A stretch of 64,000 nt of DNA, taken from positions 1 through 64,000 of the forward strand of contig NZ_ML660055.1 of the NCBI RefSeq assembly GCF_007004665.1, in the 5' to 3' direction. Each line of letters starts with the position of its first letter. Position 1 is the stretch's first letter. The stretch is from Denitrobaculum tricleocarpae (GTDB taxonomy: Bacteria > Pseudomonadota > Alphaproteobacteria > Kiloniellales > Kiloniellaceae). Below, in pieces: positions 16,524-24,024 of the stretch. The notes under the pieces were generated by a model. The model had not been told where the DNA came from and made no database searches. It saw only the letters and a list, made by a program, of their open reading frames with translations. A program made the position numbers and the translations under genes.

Positions 16524-16958
16524 ATGACTGAATCAGATGAACAGAGCTTCGGCGTTCCGGAGATGCAGGCGCTTCTGACCGAGATGTTCGCGCCCTGGAT
16601 TCAGCTCCTCCAGATCAAGCCGATCGAGGTCACGACACAGGGTGGCCGCTTCGAGCTACCCGAAAATGCGGATCTCTCCCGAGAGGGCGGGATCATTTGC
16701 GGCCAGGCAGTCGCTGCCGTCGCGGACACGGTTGGTGTGCTGTGTCTCTCGGCCCACAATGGTCGTTTCCGGCAAGTCACGACCGTCGACATGACGACCC
16801 ATTTCCTGCGCCCCCTTATGAAAGGCGCGGTCGAAGCAGAGGTCACCATCCTGTCCAACGGCAGGCGCATGGCCACTCTGCGGGTTGATTTCCGCCAGAC
16901 CGGAAAAGACAAGATCTGTGCCGGAGCCACCTGCGCCTATGCTTATCTCGACGGATAA
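16524..16958 (+). CDS. Hotdog-fold thioesterase, PaaI-like
   Basis: This is a 144-residue single hotdog domain. The segment GGIICGQAVAAVADTVGVLC resembles the catalytic helix of PaaI-type thioesterases with the active-site Asp, and VDMTTHFLRPLMKGAVEAEV is the usual following strand. It begins 10 bases after the TRAP large permease and ends the TRAP operon. A likely role is releasing CoA from dead-end aromatic acyl-CoA esters formed in the adjacent pathway, which protects the free CoA pool. The substrate is unknown. Confidence 0.82.
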   Translation: MTESDEQSFGVPEMQALLTEMFAPWIQLLQIKPIEVTTQGGRFELPENADLSREGGIICGQAVAAVADTVGVLCLSAHNGRFRQVTTVDMTTHFLRPLMKGAVEAEVTILSNGRRMATLRVDFRQTGKDKICAGATCAYAYLDG

Positions 16959-17110
16959 GGACTAGCCCCACACACCAGGGCTTTGACTTGAAACGACCCT
17001 GAATGGATCGCTAGATGTCGCATATGCGGCAGAAGCCTCGATGCCTCACCTGTAAGACCTTTCTTTCAGGGAATTCCGCGGTACGGCGGTTTCAGGTGTG
17101 GGTTTGCGTC

Positions 17111-18499
17111 ATGTTTATCAGCGTCTTCGATGTTTTCAAAATCGGTATCGGCCCCTCGAGTTCGCACACCATGGGCCCGATGGTCGCCGCCAGCCGCTTT
17201 CTGAATGAACTGCGCGAGCGTTCTGAAAAGAAGGTGACGCGTGTCCGCGCCAGTCTGTATGGCTCGCTTGCATTCACCGGGAAGGGTCACGCGACCGACC
17301 GCGCGGTCTACCTCGGACTGATGGGCTTTACGCCCGACACGCTCGATGCCGATCTGGCGAAACAATCCGAAGCAGATCTTCGGCGCGACAAATGCATCGC
17401 GCCGGCCGGGCTGCCGGTCTTCATCTTCGATCCTGAAACCGATCTCATCTACAACTACGGGCCGCCGCTCGAGGGCCACGCCAACGGCCTGAAGTTCGTC
17501 GCCCTGGACAAGGAGGGCGAGACCCTGCTGGAGCGAATCTACTATTCGATCGGCGGCGGCTTCGTCGTGGAAGAGGCAGAACTGGAGGCCATCAACCAGG
17601 GCTACGAGTCCGCGGAAGCACCCTGCAGCGCGCCCTATCCCTTTGCCACGGCCAATGAAATGATGGAGATGGGCGCCCGCAGCAGACTCTCGCTTGCCGA
17701 GATGAAGCGCGCCAACGAACTGCAGCACATGGAAGCTGCCGAGCTGGACCGCCGTCTCGATCAGATCTGGGATATCATGAATGATTGCATCGAACGCGGA
17801 TTGAAGTTCGAGGGCGAACTGCCGGGCGGTCTGAAGGTGAAACGGCGCGCCGCCGATCTGCGGCGTCAACTGGAGAACGAACGCGAGTCCAACTCGGCAC
17901 ACTTTGAGTCCGCCAATGAGTGGCTCGCTGTCTATGCCATGGCCGTGAACGAGGAGAATGCCGCAGGCGGTCAAGTGGTGACGGCACCGACGAATGGCGC
18001 GGCAGGCGTGATCCCCGCAGTCCTGCGGTTTTACCTGGACTTCTATCCGGGCGTTGACCGCGAGGACATCCGGACCTTTTTGCTCACGGCGTCGGGCATC
18101 GGCGGGATCATAAAGAAGAACGCATCGATCTCCGGGGCGGAAGTCGGATGCCAGGGCGAAGTCGGGTCGGCGGCAGCCATGGCGGCGGCGGGTCTTTGCG
18201 CGGTGCGCGGCGGCACCAACGAACAAATCGAGAATGCCGCCGAGATTGCCATGGAACATCACCTTGGAATGACCTGCGATCCGGTCAACGGTCTGGTTCA
18301 GGTGCCTTGCATCGAGCGCAACGGCCTGGGCGCCGTGAAGGCCGTCACCGCAGCCGCTCTAGCTCTGCGGGGCGACGGCAAACACTTCATGCCGCTGGAC
18401 AACTGCATCGAGGCGATGCGCCAGACCGGCATCGATATGTCGACCAAATACAAGGAAACCAGCACAGGCGGGCTCTCGGTCAACCTGCCCGAATGCTGA
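17111..18499 (+). CDS. sdaA: L-serine ammonia-lyase (iron-sulfur, single-chain)
   Basis: This 462-residue protein matches one-chain bacterial L-serine dehydratases, which deaminate serine to pyruvate with a 4Fe-4S cluster. The N-terminal domain starts MFISVFDVFKIGIGPSSSHT. The C-terminal domain has TAPTNGAAGVIPAVLRFY, GAEVGCQGEVGSA and HHLGMTCDPVNGLVQVPCIERN, which supply the cluster Cys residues. The ATG at 17111 fits the family start; a longer frame from 17015 is not conserved. It sits alone between the two catabolic clusters. A CGCATATGCG palindrome (17019-17028) lies 82 bases upstream. A link to the catabolic genes is not evident. Confidence 0.93.
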   Translation: MFISVFDVFKIGIGPSSSHTMGPMVAASRFLNELRERSEKKVTRVRASLYGSLAFTGKGHATDRAVYLGLMGFTPDTLDADLAKQSEADLRRDKCIAPAGLPVFIFDPETDLIYNYGPPLEGHANGLKFVALDKEGETLLERIYYSIGGGFVVEEAELEAINQGYESAEAPCSAPYPFATANEMMEMGARSRLSLAEMKRANELQHMEAAELDRRLDQIWDIMNDCIERGLKFEGELPGGLKVKRRAADLRRQLENERESNSAHFESANEWLAVYAMAVNEENAAGGQVVTAPTNGAAGVIPAVLRFYLDFYPGVDREDIRTFLLTASGIGGIIKKNASISGAEVGCQGEVGSAAAMAAAGLCAVRGGTNEQIENAAEIAMEHHLGMTCDPVNGLVQVPCIERNGLGAVKAVTAAALALRGDGKHFMPLDNCIEAMRQTGIDMSTKYKETSTGGLSVNLPEC

Positions 18500-18536
18500 T
18501 GATAAACAGCCCCGCATTACTGGACCGTCAAAATAT

Positions 18537-18623
18537 GTGAATCCGTCTTTAGTCTTGTAGTTAGATCAGATTCACAAGGTCGAGTGATCGCCTTCGGCGA
18601 TTCCATCTAAACCTGATCTGATC
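18537..18623 (+). repeat. Dispersed palindromic repeat, copy A (87 bp)
   Basis: This copy is the same length as copy B at 35132-35218 and about 85 percent identical by my count (13 differences). It contains three nested foldbacks: GTGAATC with GATTCAC, GATCAGAT with ATCTGATC, and the tight hairpin ATCGCC-ttc-GGCGAT. It lies shortly after the sdaA stop codon. Confidence 0.85.
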
Positions 18624-18721
18624 CGAGATAATGGAACCGCAGCAGCAAGTCTTAAGCACCCCGACAACGGATAGAGATCGCCAAACCGGCCAACCTCCGT
18701 ACGCGAAAAGCTCTTTACTAA

Positions 18722-18788
18722 AAAATGCATTATAATACATAAAAAACGAAATATTGAAATTGACATGTATCAAATTGCATGTAACGCT
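18722..18788 (+). promoter_or_regulatory. ABC transporter promoter region with candidate BoxR operator
   Basis: The 13-mer AAAATGCATTATA (18722-18734) occurs again, identically, upstream of boxC (26866-26878). A further TGCA (18776-18779, in ATTGCATGTAA) follows 50 bp away. A TTGACA -35 box lies between them (18760-18765); the -10 is weak (AACGCT at about 18783). BzdR/BoxR regulators are known to bind TGCA-containing repeats, and a BoxR homologue is encoded at the end of this cluster. Joint regulation of uptake and catabolism is the natural reading. Confidence 0.55.
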
Positions 18789-18841
18789 TTGAGCTTAAGA
18801 ACAAAAATAAACGCGCATATCCTATAGGGAGGAGAGAAGAA

Positions 18842-20011
18842 ATGAGGACTCGGGTCAAACTCGGAGTCGCCGTCGCTGCTGGGCTGTTGCTCGCCGGCGG
18901 CCAGGCCATGGCAAAAGAATACAAGGTCGGCGTACTGCTGCCATTTTCCGGCGTTTACGCCGGTCTCGGTTCACACATCGAAAACGGATTTAAGCTGGGC
19001 CTGGAGCACTATGGTGCAGATCTGGGCGAAAACAGCGTCACGATAGTGCGTTCGGATACAGAAGCCAAACCGGCCGCAAGTCTCGCAAAAGCCAAGAAAA
19101 TGGTCCTGCAGGATAAGGTTGATGTTCTGATGGGCGTGGTGTCGTCTGCTGTCCTGGGCGGCATGCGCGACTTTGTGCACAATTCAGGCACGCCGCTGAT
19201 CGTGGCCAACGCCGGCAATGATCACATGACCGGCGAGAAGTGCAGCCCCAACATCATCCGGGTTTCATTCTCCAACAGTCAGATCAACCGACCAGTCGGC
19301 ACCTGGCTTGCTAATCAGGGCGTCAAGAGCGCGTACCTGATGGCGCCGGATTACGCCGCAGGCCACCAGATGATGGAGGCCTTCAAGTCGACCTTCACCG
19401 CCGCAGGCGGCAAGATCGTCGGTGAGGCCTACCCGCCGCTGAAGGGCACCAAGGATTACGGCCCCTACATCACAGCGGCCAAGGCGGCACAGCCGGATGC
19501 GATCTACACTTTCTTCGCGGGCGGGGCAGCGATCACTTTCGTGAAGCAGTACCATGATTTCGGCGTCAAAAAGGACATCCCGCTCTACGGTGCAGGCTTC
19601 CTGACCTCTGCTGCCTATGTCCATGTTCAGGGTGAAGCGGCGGACGGCACTGTGGCAGCACTTCACTATGTGCCGGCGATCGACACGCCAGAGAACAAAA
19701 AGTTTCAGGACGCCTATCAGGCGGCTCACGGAAAGACCGGGTCCGAGTTTGCCGTCGCGGGTTATGACGCGGCGCATCTGATCGTCCAGGCCATTAAGCA
19801 GGCAGACGGTGATGAGGAAGCCTTCAAAGCCGCCCTTTCGAAAGTCCAGTTCAACGGCCCGCGCGGTCCGCTGCGGATCGATCCCGCCACCAACAACGTC
19901 GTTCAGAACATCTATCTCTTCAAGAACGAGTTCAAGGACGGCAAGGTGGTCCAGACGATTCTGGATACCATCCCGGACGTACAGGACGCCCCGAACGGCT
20001 GCAGCATGTAA
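18842..20011 (+). CDS. ABC transporter substrate-binding protein, branched-chain/aromatic acid type
   Basis: This 389-residue periplasmic binding protein of the LivK/type 1 family has an N-terminal signal peptide (MRTRVKLGVAVAAGLLLAG, mature part starting near KEYKVGVLLPFSG). The body has the two-lobe pattern with ENGFKLGLEHYG, IVANAGNDHMTGEKCSPNIIR and DYAAGHQMMEAF. Position directly upstream of permease and ATPase genes and of the box pathway suggests benzoate or a related aromatic acid as ligand rather than leucine. GGGAGGAGAGAAG precedes the ATG. Confidence 0.9.
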   Translation: MRTRVKLGVAVAAGLLLAGGQAMAKEYKVGVLLPFSGVYAGLGSHIENGFKLGLEHYGADLGENSVTIVRSDTEAKPAASLAKAKKMVLQDKVDVLMGVVSSAVLGGMRDFVHNSGTPLIVANAGNDHMTGEKCSPNIIRVSFSNSQINRPVGTWLANQGVKSAYLMAPDYAAGHQMMEAFKSTFTAAGGKIVGEAYPPLKGTKDYGPYITAAKAAQPDAIYTFFAGGAAITFVKQYHDFGVKKDIPLYGAGFLTSAAYVHVQGEAADGTVAALHYVPAIDTPENKKFQDAYQAAHGKTGSEFAVAGYDAAHLIVQAIKQADGDEEAFKAALSKVQFNGPRGPLRIDPATNNVVQNIYLFKNEFKDGKVVQTILDTIPDVQDAPNGCSM

Positions 20012-20026
20012 GCTGCTGTTTCCCGC

Positions 20027-20055
20027 CCCGGCCGGAGGCACAGCCTCCGGCCGGG
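20027..20055 (+). terminator. Strong hairpin between the binding-protein and permease genes
   Basis: CCCGGCCGGAGGC (20027-20039) pairs perfectly with GCCTCCGGCCGGG (20043-20055) around the loop ACA. No T-run follows, so complete termination is unlikely. Such hairpins after binding-protein genes usually protect the upstream mRNA from 3' decay and lower expression of the downstream membrane components. Confidence 0.7.
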
Positions 20056-20189
20056 TAAACGTCTGCTTTGCTTCCTCTTGTGATAAAGCACAGGGAACCT
20101 GGTACCGGGCCGCAATTGCAGCGCCCGCGGAAAACCGATCCCGTACACGAAATTCGCCAAGATTCCCCGCCGGGGTGTGAGAGAAAAAC

Positions 20190-21062
20190 GTGCTGACAGA
20201 TAGCGGATTTTGGTTCGTTCAGTTGCTGAACAGTCTTCAGCTTTCCATGTTGCTGTTCCTGCTTTCGGTTGGTCTGACCGTGATTTTCGGCCTGATGAAC
20301 TTCGTCAACCTGGCGCATGGTTCGCTCTATGCGCTGGGCGCGCTGTTCGGTTACTCCGTCGCGCAGGCGACCGGGAACATGTGGCTGGCTTTCCTGATTG
20401 CCCCGATCTGCGTCATGGCGGTCGGCGCGCTGATTTACGTTCTCATTATCGACCGGATGCGCAAGGCCGGTCCCATGAAGCAGGTCCTGGTGACCTTCGG
20501 GCTGATCTTCGTGTTCCTGGATGCGCAGCGTTACTTCTGGGGCACAGATCAACTCGGCGTCACCAGCGGTATCCCTTTTGCGGGAAGCTTCGAGCTCTTC
20601 GGCGAGATCTATCCAAGTTACCGCCTCTTCATTATCTGCGTTGGTCTTCTGGTCTTCGCAGCGCTCTACCTGTTGCTTGAACATACGCGTTTGGGCGCCG
20701 AGGTCCGCGCGGGAGTCGACGACCCGGAGACCGCGAGCTGCCTGGGCGTCAATGTCGAGCGCACATTCTTTGTCGTTTTCCTGATCGGCAGCGCCCTGGC
20801 CGGCCTGGCGGGCGTGGTGGCCCTGCCCGCCTTCTCAGCCGAGGCAGGTATGGGGGTCTCGATCCTGGTGCCGACCCTGGTGGTCGTTGTGGTCGGCGGC
20901 CTGGGCAGCCTGAAAGGTGCCTTCGCCGGATCATTACTCATTGGGACAACGCTTACCTTTGGGCAGGTTCTCTTCCCGAGCTTCGCCAGCATGCTGATGT
21001 ACGCCCTGCTGGTGGCGGTGCTCCTGATCCGGCCTTCCGGCCTCTTCCCGGCGAGAGGTTAG
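20190..21062 (+). CDS. ABC transporter permease, LivH family
   Basis: This 290-residue inner-membrane protein has about eight hydrophobic segments. Family hallmarks are FGLMNFVNLAHGSLYALGA near the N-terminus and VVVVVGGLGSLKGAFAGSLL, including the EAA-like loop, near the C-terminus. It pairs with the LivM-type permease whose gene starts 3 bases after its stop. Together they form the channel of a high-affinity uptake system fed by the upstream binding protein. Confidence 0.92.
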   Translation: MLTDSGFWFVQLLNSLQLSMLLFLLSVGLTVIFGLMNFVNLAHGSLYALGALFGYSVAQATGNMWLAFLIAPICVMAVGALIYVLIIDRMRKAGPMKQVLVTFGLIFVFLDAQRYFWGTDQLGVTSGIPFAGSFELFGEIYPSYRLFIICVGLLVFAALYLLLEHTRLGAEVRAGVDDPETASCLGVNVERTFFVVFLIGSALAGLAGVVALPAFSAEAGMGVSILVPTLVVVVVGGLGSLKGAFAGSLLIGTTLTFGQVLFPSFASMLMYALLVAVLLIRPSGLFPARG

Positions 21063-21065
21063 GCC

Positions 21066-22064
21066 ATGCGCAACCTGATAAACTTCCGTTCGCTGCTCGC
21101 CGCCCTCACACTGGCTGCCCTGCTGATTTCCTGGCTGAATGCCGGTTATTTCGGCATGGAGATTCTGGCGGAGATCGCGATCCTGGCCCTCCTGGCCATG
21201 AGCCTCGACCTGCTCGCGGGCTACACCGGTCTCGTCAGTCTGGGGCACGCCGCCTTGTTCGGCTGCGGCGCCTACGCCTTTGCTGTTTTCACCGCCTTTT
21301 GGGGCTGGCCGCCTTCACTGTCGATGGCCGCCGCGACCCTGCTGACGGGTTTGATCGCGTTGATCGTCGGGTCAGTGGTCACCCGGGTGCAGGGCATCTT
21401 CTTCATCATGATCACCCTGGCCATTGGAGAGATGGGCTACGAGCTGGTCTTCAAAACACGCGCGCTCGGCGGAGATGATGGCCTGGCGGGTATTCCCCGA
21501 CTGGACCTCTCGGCCATTGGCGTGAACCTGAACGACCCGGATGTCTTCGCGCTCTTCCTCATTCTCCTGGTTGCGGTCTGCTACCTGTTGCTGAAACGTC
21601 TGCTCGGCTCGCCCTACGGCGCGGTCCTTGTCGGCCTGCACGACAACGCAGGGCGTATGCGCGCGCTGGGGCTGCCGGTTCAGCGCTACCAGACCAGTAT
21701 CTTCGCGTTTTCCGGCGCGATCGCGGGCTTCGCCGGAACGCTCAGCGCGCAGCACACCATGTTCATCTCGCCGCAACTTCTGCACTGGACCACCTCGGGC
21801 GAGGTTCTGGTGATGGGCATCCTCGGCGGGTTGGGCACACTGATCGGGCCGGTGATCGGCGCCGTGCTGATTACGCTGCTGCGCCATGAGTTGAGCGACC
21901 TCACCGACTACTGGGGTCTCTGGCTCGGCGTGTTTCTCATACTCGCCGTGATGGGAGGCAAGAACGGTGTCGTCGGGTGGCTCGAGGCTGGTTGGAAGCT
22001 GATCGCGCGCGGGAGCCGGAAAACGGAACCATCGGACCGGAGTGCGAACGATGCTGCGGGCTGA
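21066..22064 (+). CDS. ABC transporter permease, LivM family
   Basis: This 332-residue membrane protein of the LivM type has the AGYTGLVSLGHAALFGCGAY signature near the start and GILGGLGTLIGPVIGAVLI near the end. It ends with a short hydrophilic tail rather than a fused ATPase domain, so the ATPases are the two separate genes downstream. Its last codons overlap the first LivG-type ATPase gene by 14 bases. Confidence 0.92.
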   Translation: MRNLINFRSLLAALTLAALLISWLNAGYFGMEILAEIAILALLAMSLDLLAGYTGLVSLGHAALFGCGAYAFAVFTAFWGWPPSLSMAAATLLTGLIALIVGSVVTRVQGIFFIMITLAIGEMGYELVFKTRALGGDDGLAGIPRLDLSAIGVNLNDPDVFALFLILLVAVCYLLLKRLLGSPYGAVLVGLHDNAGRMRALGLPVQRYQTSIFAFSGAIAGFAGTLSAQHTMFISPQLLHWTTSGEVLVMGILGGLGTLIGPVIGAVLITLLRHELSDLTDYWGLWLGVFLILAVMGGKNGVVGWLEAGWKLIARGSRKTEPSDRSANDAAG

Positions 22065-22791
22065 GAACCTCTTCAAGACTTTCGGCGCCTTCCAGGTGAC
22101 CAAAGGCGTATCGCTGGAAATTCCGACCGGCTTAAGGCACGCAATCATCGGCCCGAACGGAGCAGGCAAGACAACTCTCTTCAACATTCTGGCGGGCGAA
22201 CTGAAGCCGGATGAGGGCCGCATTCTAATCGACGGTCAGGACGTCACCTCTTTCGCACCGGATCGCCGCGCGCGGCGCGGGCTTTCGCGCAGTTTCCAGA
22301 AGAACAACCTTTTCCTGAGCGGCACGGTCCGCGACAATCTCATGGTCGCGGACATCGTCGCCCGGGGATATGGATCTCATTTCTGGACGCGTCTGTCGGA
22401 CAATCGGCGCGCGCGTGAGAAGACCTCGGCTGTTGCCGAACAGGTAGGTCTGGCCGAACTGCTCGATCGCGGCGTCTCTGAACTCTCCTACGGTGCGCAG
22501 CGCCAGCTGGAAGTCGGCCTGGCTCTGATGCCCGACCCCAAGGTCCTGCTGCTGGATGAGCCGACGTCAGGGATGAGTCCGGAAGAGACCGGCCGCATGC
22601 TGCAGCTCATCGACGACCTGCCCCGCGATCTGGCGGTCCTCCTGATCGAGCACGACATGGATCTGGTCTTCTCTCATGCCGACCGCATTACGGTTTTGAA
22701 CTATGGTGAGATCCTGATGGAGGGGACGCCCCAGGAGGTGCGTGGCTCGGACATCGTTCAGGAAACCTACCTGGGCGGAAAGGCGCAATGA
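22051..22791 (+). CDS. ABC transporter ATP-binding protein, LivG family
   Basis: This 246-residue ATPase has Walker A GPNGAGKT, the ABC signature in LSYGAQRQLEVG, and Walker B VLLLDEPTSGMSPEE. The ATG at 22051 follows CGGAG and begins MLRAENLFKTFG; a GTG nine bases upstream is a less likely start. It forms a heterodimer with the LivF-type ATPase encoded next, with which it overlaps by 4 bases. Confidence 0.92.
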   Translation: MLRAENLFKTFGAFQVTKGVSLEIPTGLRHAIIGPNGAGKTTLFNILAGELKPDEGRILIDGQDVTSFAPDRRARRGLSRSFQKNNLFLSGTVRDNLMVADIVARGYGSHFWTRLSDNRRAREKTSAVAEQVGLAELLDRGVSELSYGAQRQLEVGLALMPDPKVLLLDEPTSGMSPEETGRMLQLIDDLPRDLAVLLIEHDMDLVFSHADRITVLNYGEILMEGTPQEVRGSDIVQETYLGGKAQ

Positions 22792-23486
22792 AGATGTTAA
22801 GCGTCGAGAACATTCACAGCTATTACGGGGCCAGCCATATCCTGCACGGCGTCTCCCTGGAGGTGAATCAGGGCGAGGTCGTTGCGCTTTTGGGCCGCAA
22901 CGGTGCCGGCAAGACAACGACGCTCAGATCTATCATCGGACTGACGCCGCCAAAGCAAGGACAGATCCATCTGAAGGGCAAGGAAACCACAGGGCATAAA
23001 CCTCATGCCATGGCGCGCGTGGGGGTATCCTATATGCCCGAGACGCGCGGTATTTTTCCCTCGCTCACAGTCTACGAGAATCTCACTCTTGCAGCCGGAC
23101 GGCGCCCAGGTCCCTGGACCATCGCGCGGATATTCGAGATCTTTCCGCGCCTGGAAGCCCGGCGCACGAACGGGGGCGCACAGCTCTCCGGCGGCGAACA
23201 GCAGATGCTGGCGATCGCACGCACCCTGTTACTCAACCCTGATCTGCTGCTGCTCGACGAACCGACCGAAGGTCTGGCGCCAATCATCGTGCAAGACATC
23301 GAGGAACGTCTGGAAGCCATCAAGCGCGAGGGGATGACCATCCTGCTTGTCGAGCAGAATTTCCGCTTCGCGACCAATTTGGCGGACCGGGTCTACGTGC
23401 TGGGCAAGGGTGAGATTCAATGGTCGGGCACGGCCGGGGAAATACTGGCTGACGATCATACGCAAAAAACCTGGCTGGGTGTTTGA
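22788..23486 (+). CDS. ABC transporter ATP-binding protein, LivF family
   Basis: This 232-residue ATPase has Walker A GRNGAGKT, the signature LSGGEQQMLAIAR, and Walker B LLLLDEPTEGLAP. The start overlaps the LivG-type gene as ATGA. It completes the five-gene uptake system. The next gene is an enzyme of the aromatic cluster 50 bases downstream in the same direction, consistent with one long transcript for uptake and CoA activation. Confidence 0.92.
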   Translation: MKMLSVENIHSYYGASHILHGVSLEVNQGEVVALLGRNGAGKTTTLRSIIGLTPPKQGQIHLKGKETTGHKPHAMARVGVSYMPETRGIFPSLTVYENLTLAAGRRPGPWTIARIFEIFPRLEARRTNGGAQLSGGEQQMLAIARTLLLNPDLLLLDEPTEGLAPIIVQDIEERLEAIKREGMTILLVEQNFRFATNLADRVYVLGKGEIQWSGTAGEILADDHTQKTWLGV

Positions 23487-23536
23487 CGCCCCGGATACAG
23501 AAGACAGGGAACTGCGACGACAGAGAGGAGAGAGCA

Positions 23537-24004
23537 ATGGCACGCGCAGACTTCGAGCGGATTATGAATGACATCGCGGCGGCAATCGGCGAACGGACCC
23601 TCGACGACGGACTGACGGCCTTTCTCAACGACACCTATCCCGTCAACAGCGCTGTCTTTCAAGCCGTCGAGGCTCTGTGCCGCGAGGGCGAGACCGAGGG
23701 CTGGCTCTGCGCCCGCGAGATGGGCGGCATCCGCTTCGGACGCGTGATTAAACCCGGCACCCAGGCCGGGCGCTTCTCCGTCGATGTCGTGCGCATGGCT
23801 GACATCAAGGGACCGCATCACGTTCATACCCAGGGTGAAATCGGCATGATCATGCCGATTGAAAGCGACGCGGAGTTCGATGACATGCCGCGCGGCTGGT
23901 ACGTCTATCCGGCAGGCAGCGACCACTGGCCGACAGTGACGAAGGGTGACGCCTATATCCTTTATCTCTTGCCCGACGGCGCTATTGAATTTACCGGAAA
24001 ATAG
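23537..24004 (+). CDS. DUF4863 protein, 4-hydroxylaminobenzoate-lyase-like
   Basis: This 155-residue protein has the conserved core REMGGIRFGRVIKPG, VDVVRMADIKGPHHVHTQGE and GSDHWPTVT typical of DUF4863. From memory this family includes the 4-hydroxylaminobenzoate lyases of nitrobenzoate degraders (PnbB type). The His-rich segment suggests a cupin-like metal site. GAGAGGAGAGAG precedes the ATG. It sits between the transporter and the benzoate-CoA-ligase-like gene, so a role in handling an aromatic acid is likely. Whether it acts on a hydroxylamino compound is not shown by the sequence. Confidence 0.72.
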   Translation: MARADFERIMNDIAAAIGERTLDDGLTAFLNDTYPVNSAVFQAVEALCREGETEGWLCAREMGGIRFGRVIKPGTQAGRFSVDVVRMADIKGPHHVHTQGEIGMIMPIESDAEFDDMPRGWYVYPAGSDHWPTVTKGDAYILYLLPDGAIEFTGK

Positions 24005-24024
24005 GACGCGCGGAAGGATCGAAA

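Larger units (their letters stand above)
18500..18841. other. Intergenic region between sdaA and the ABC transporter operon
   Basis: These 342 bases hold no gene. They contain copy A of the dispersed palindromic repeat (18537-18623) and an AT-rich promoter region with a candidate BoxR-type operator (18722-18788). A GGGAGGAGAG ribosome site lies directly before the ABC-transporter binding-protein gene. Confidence 0.7.
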
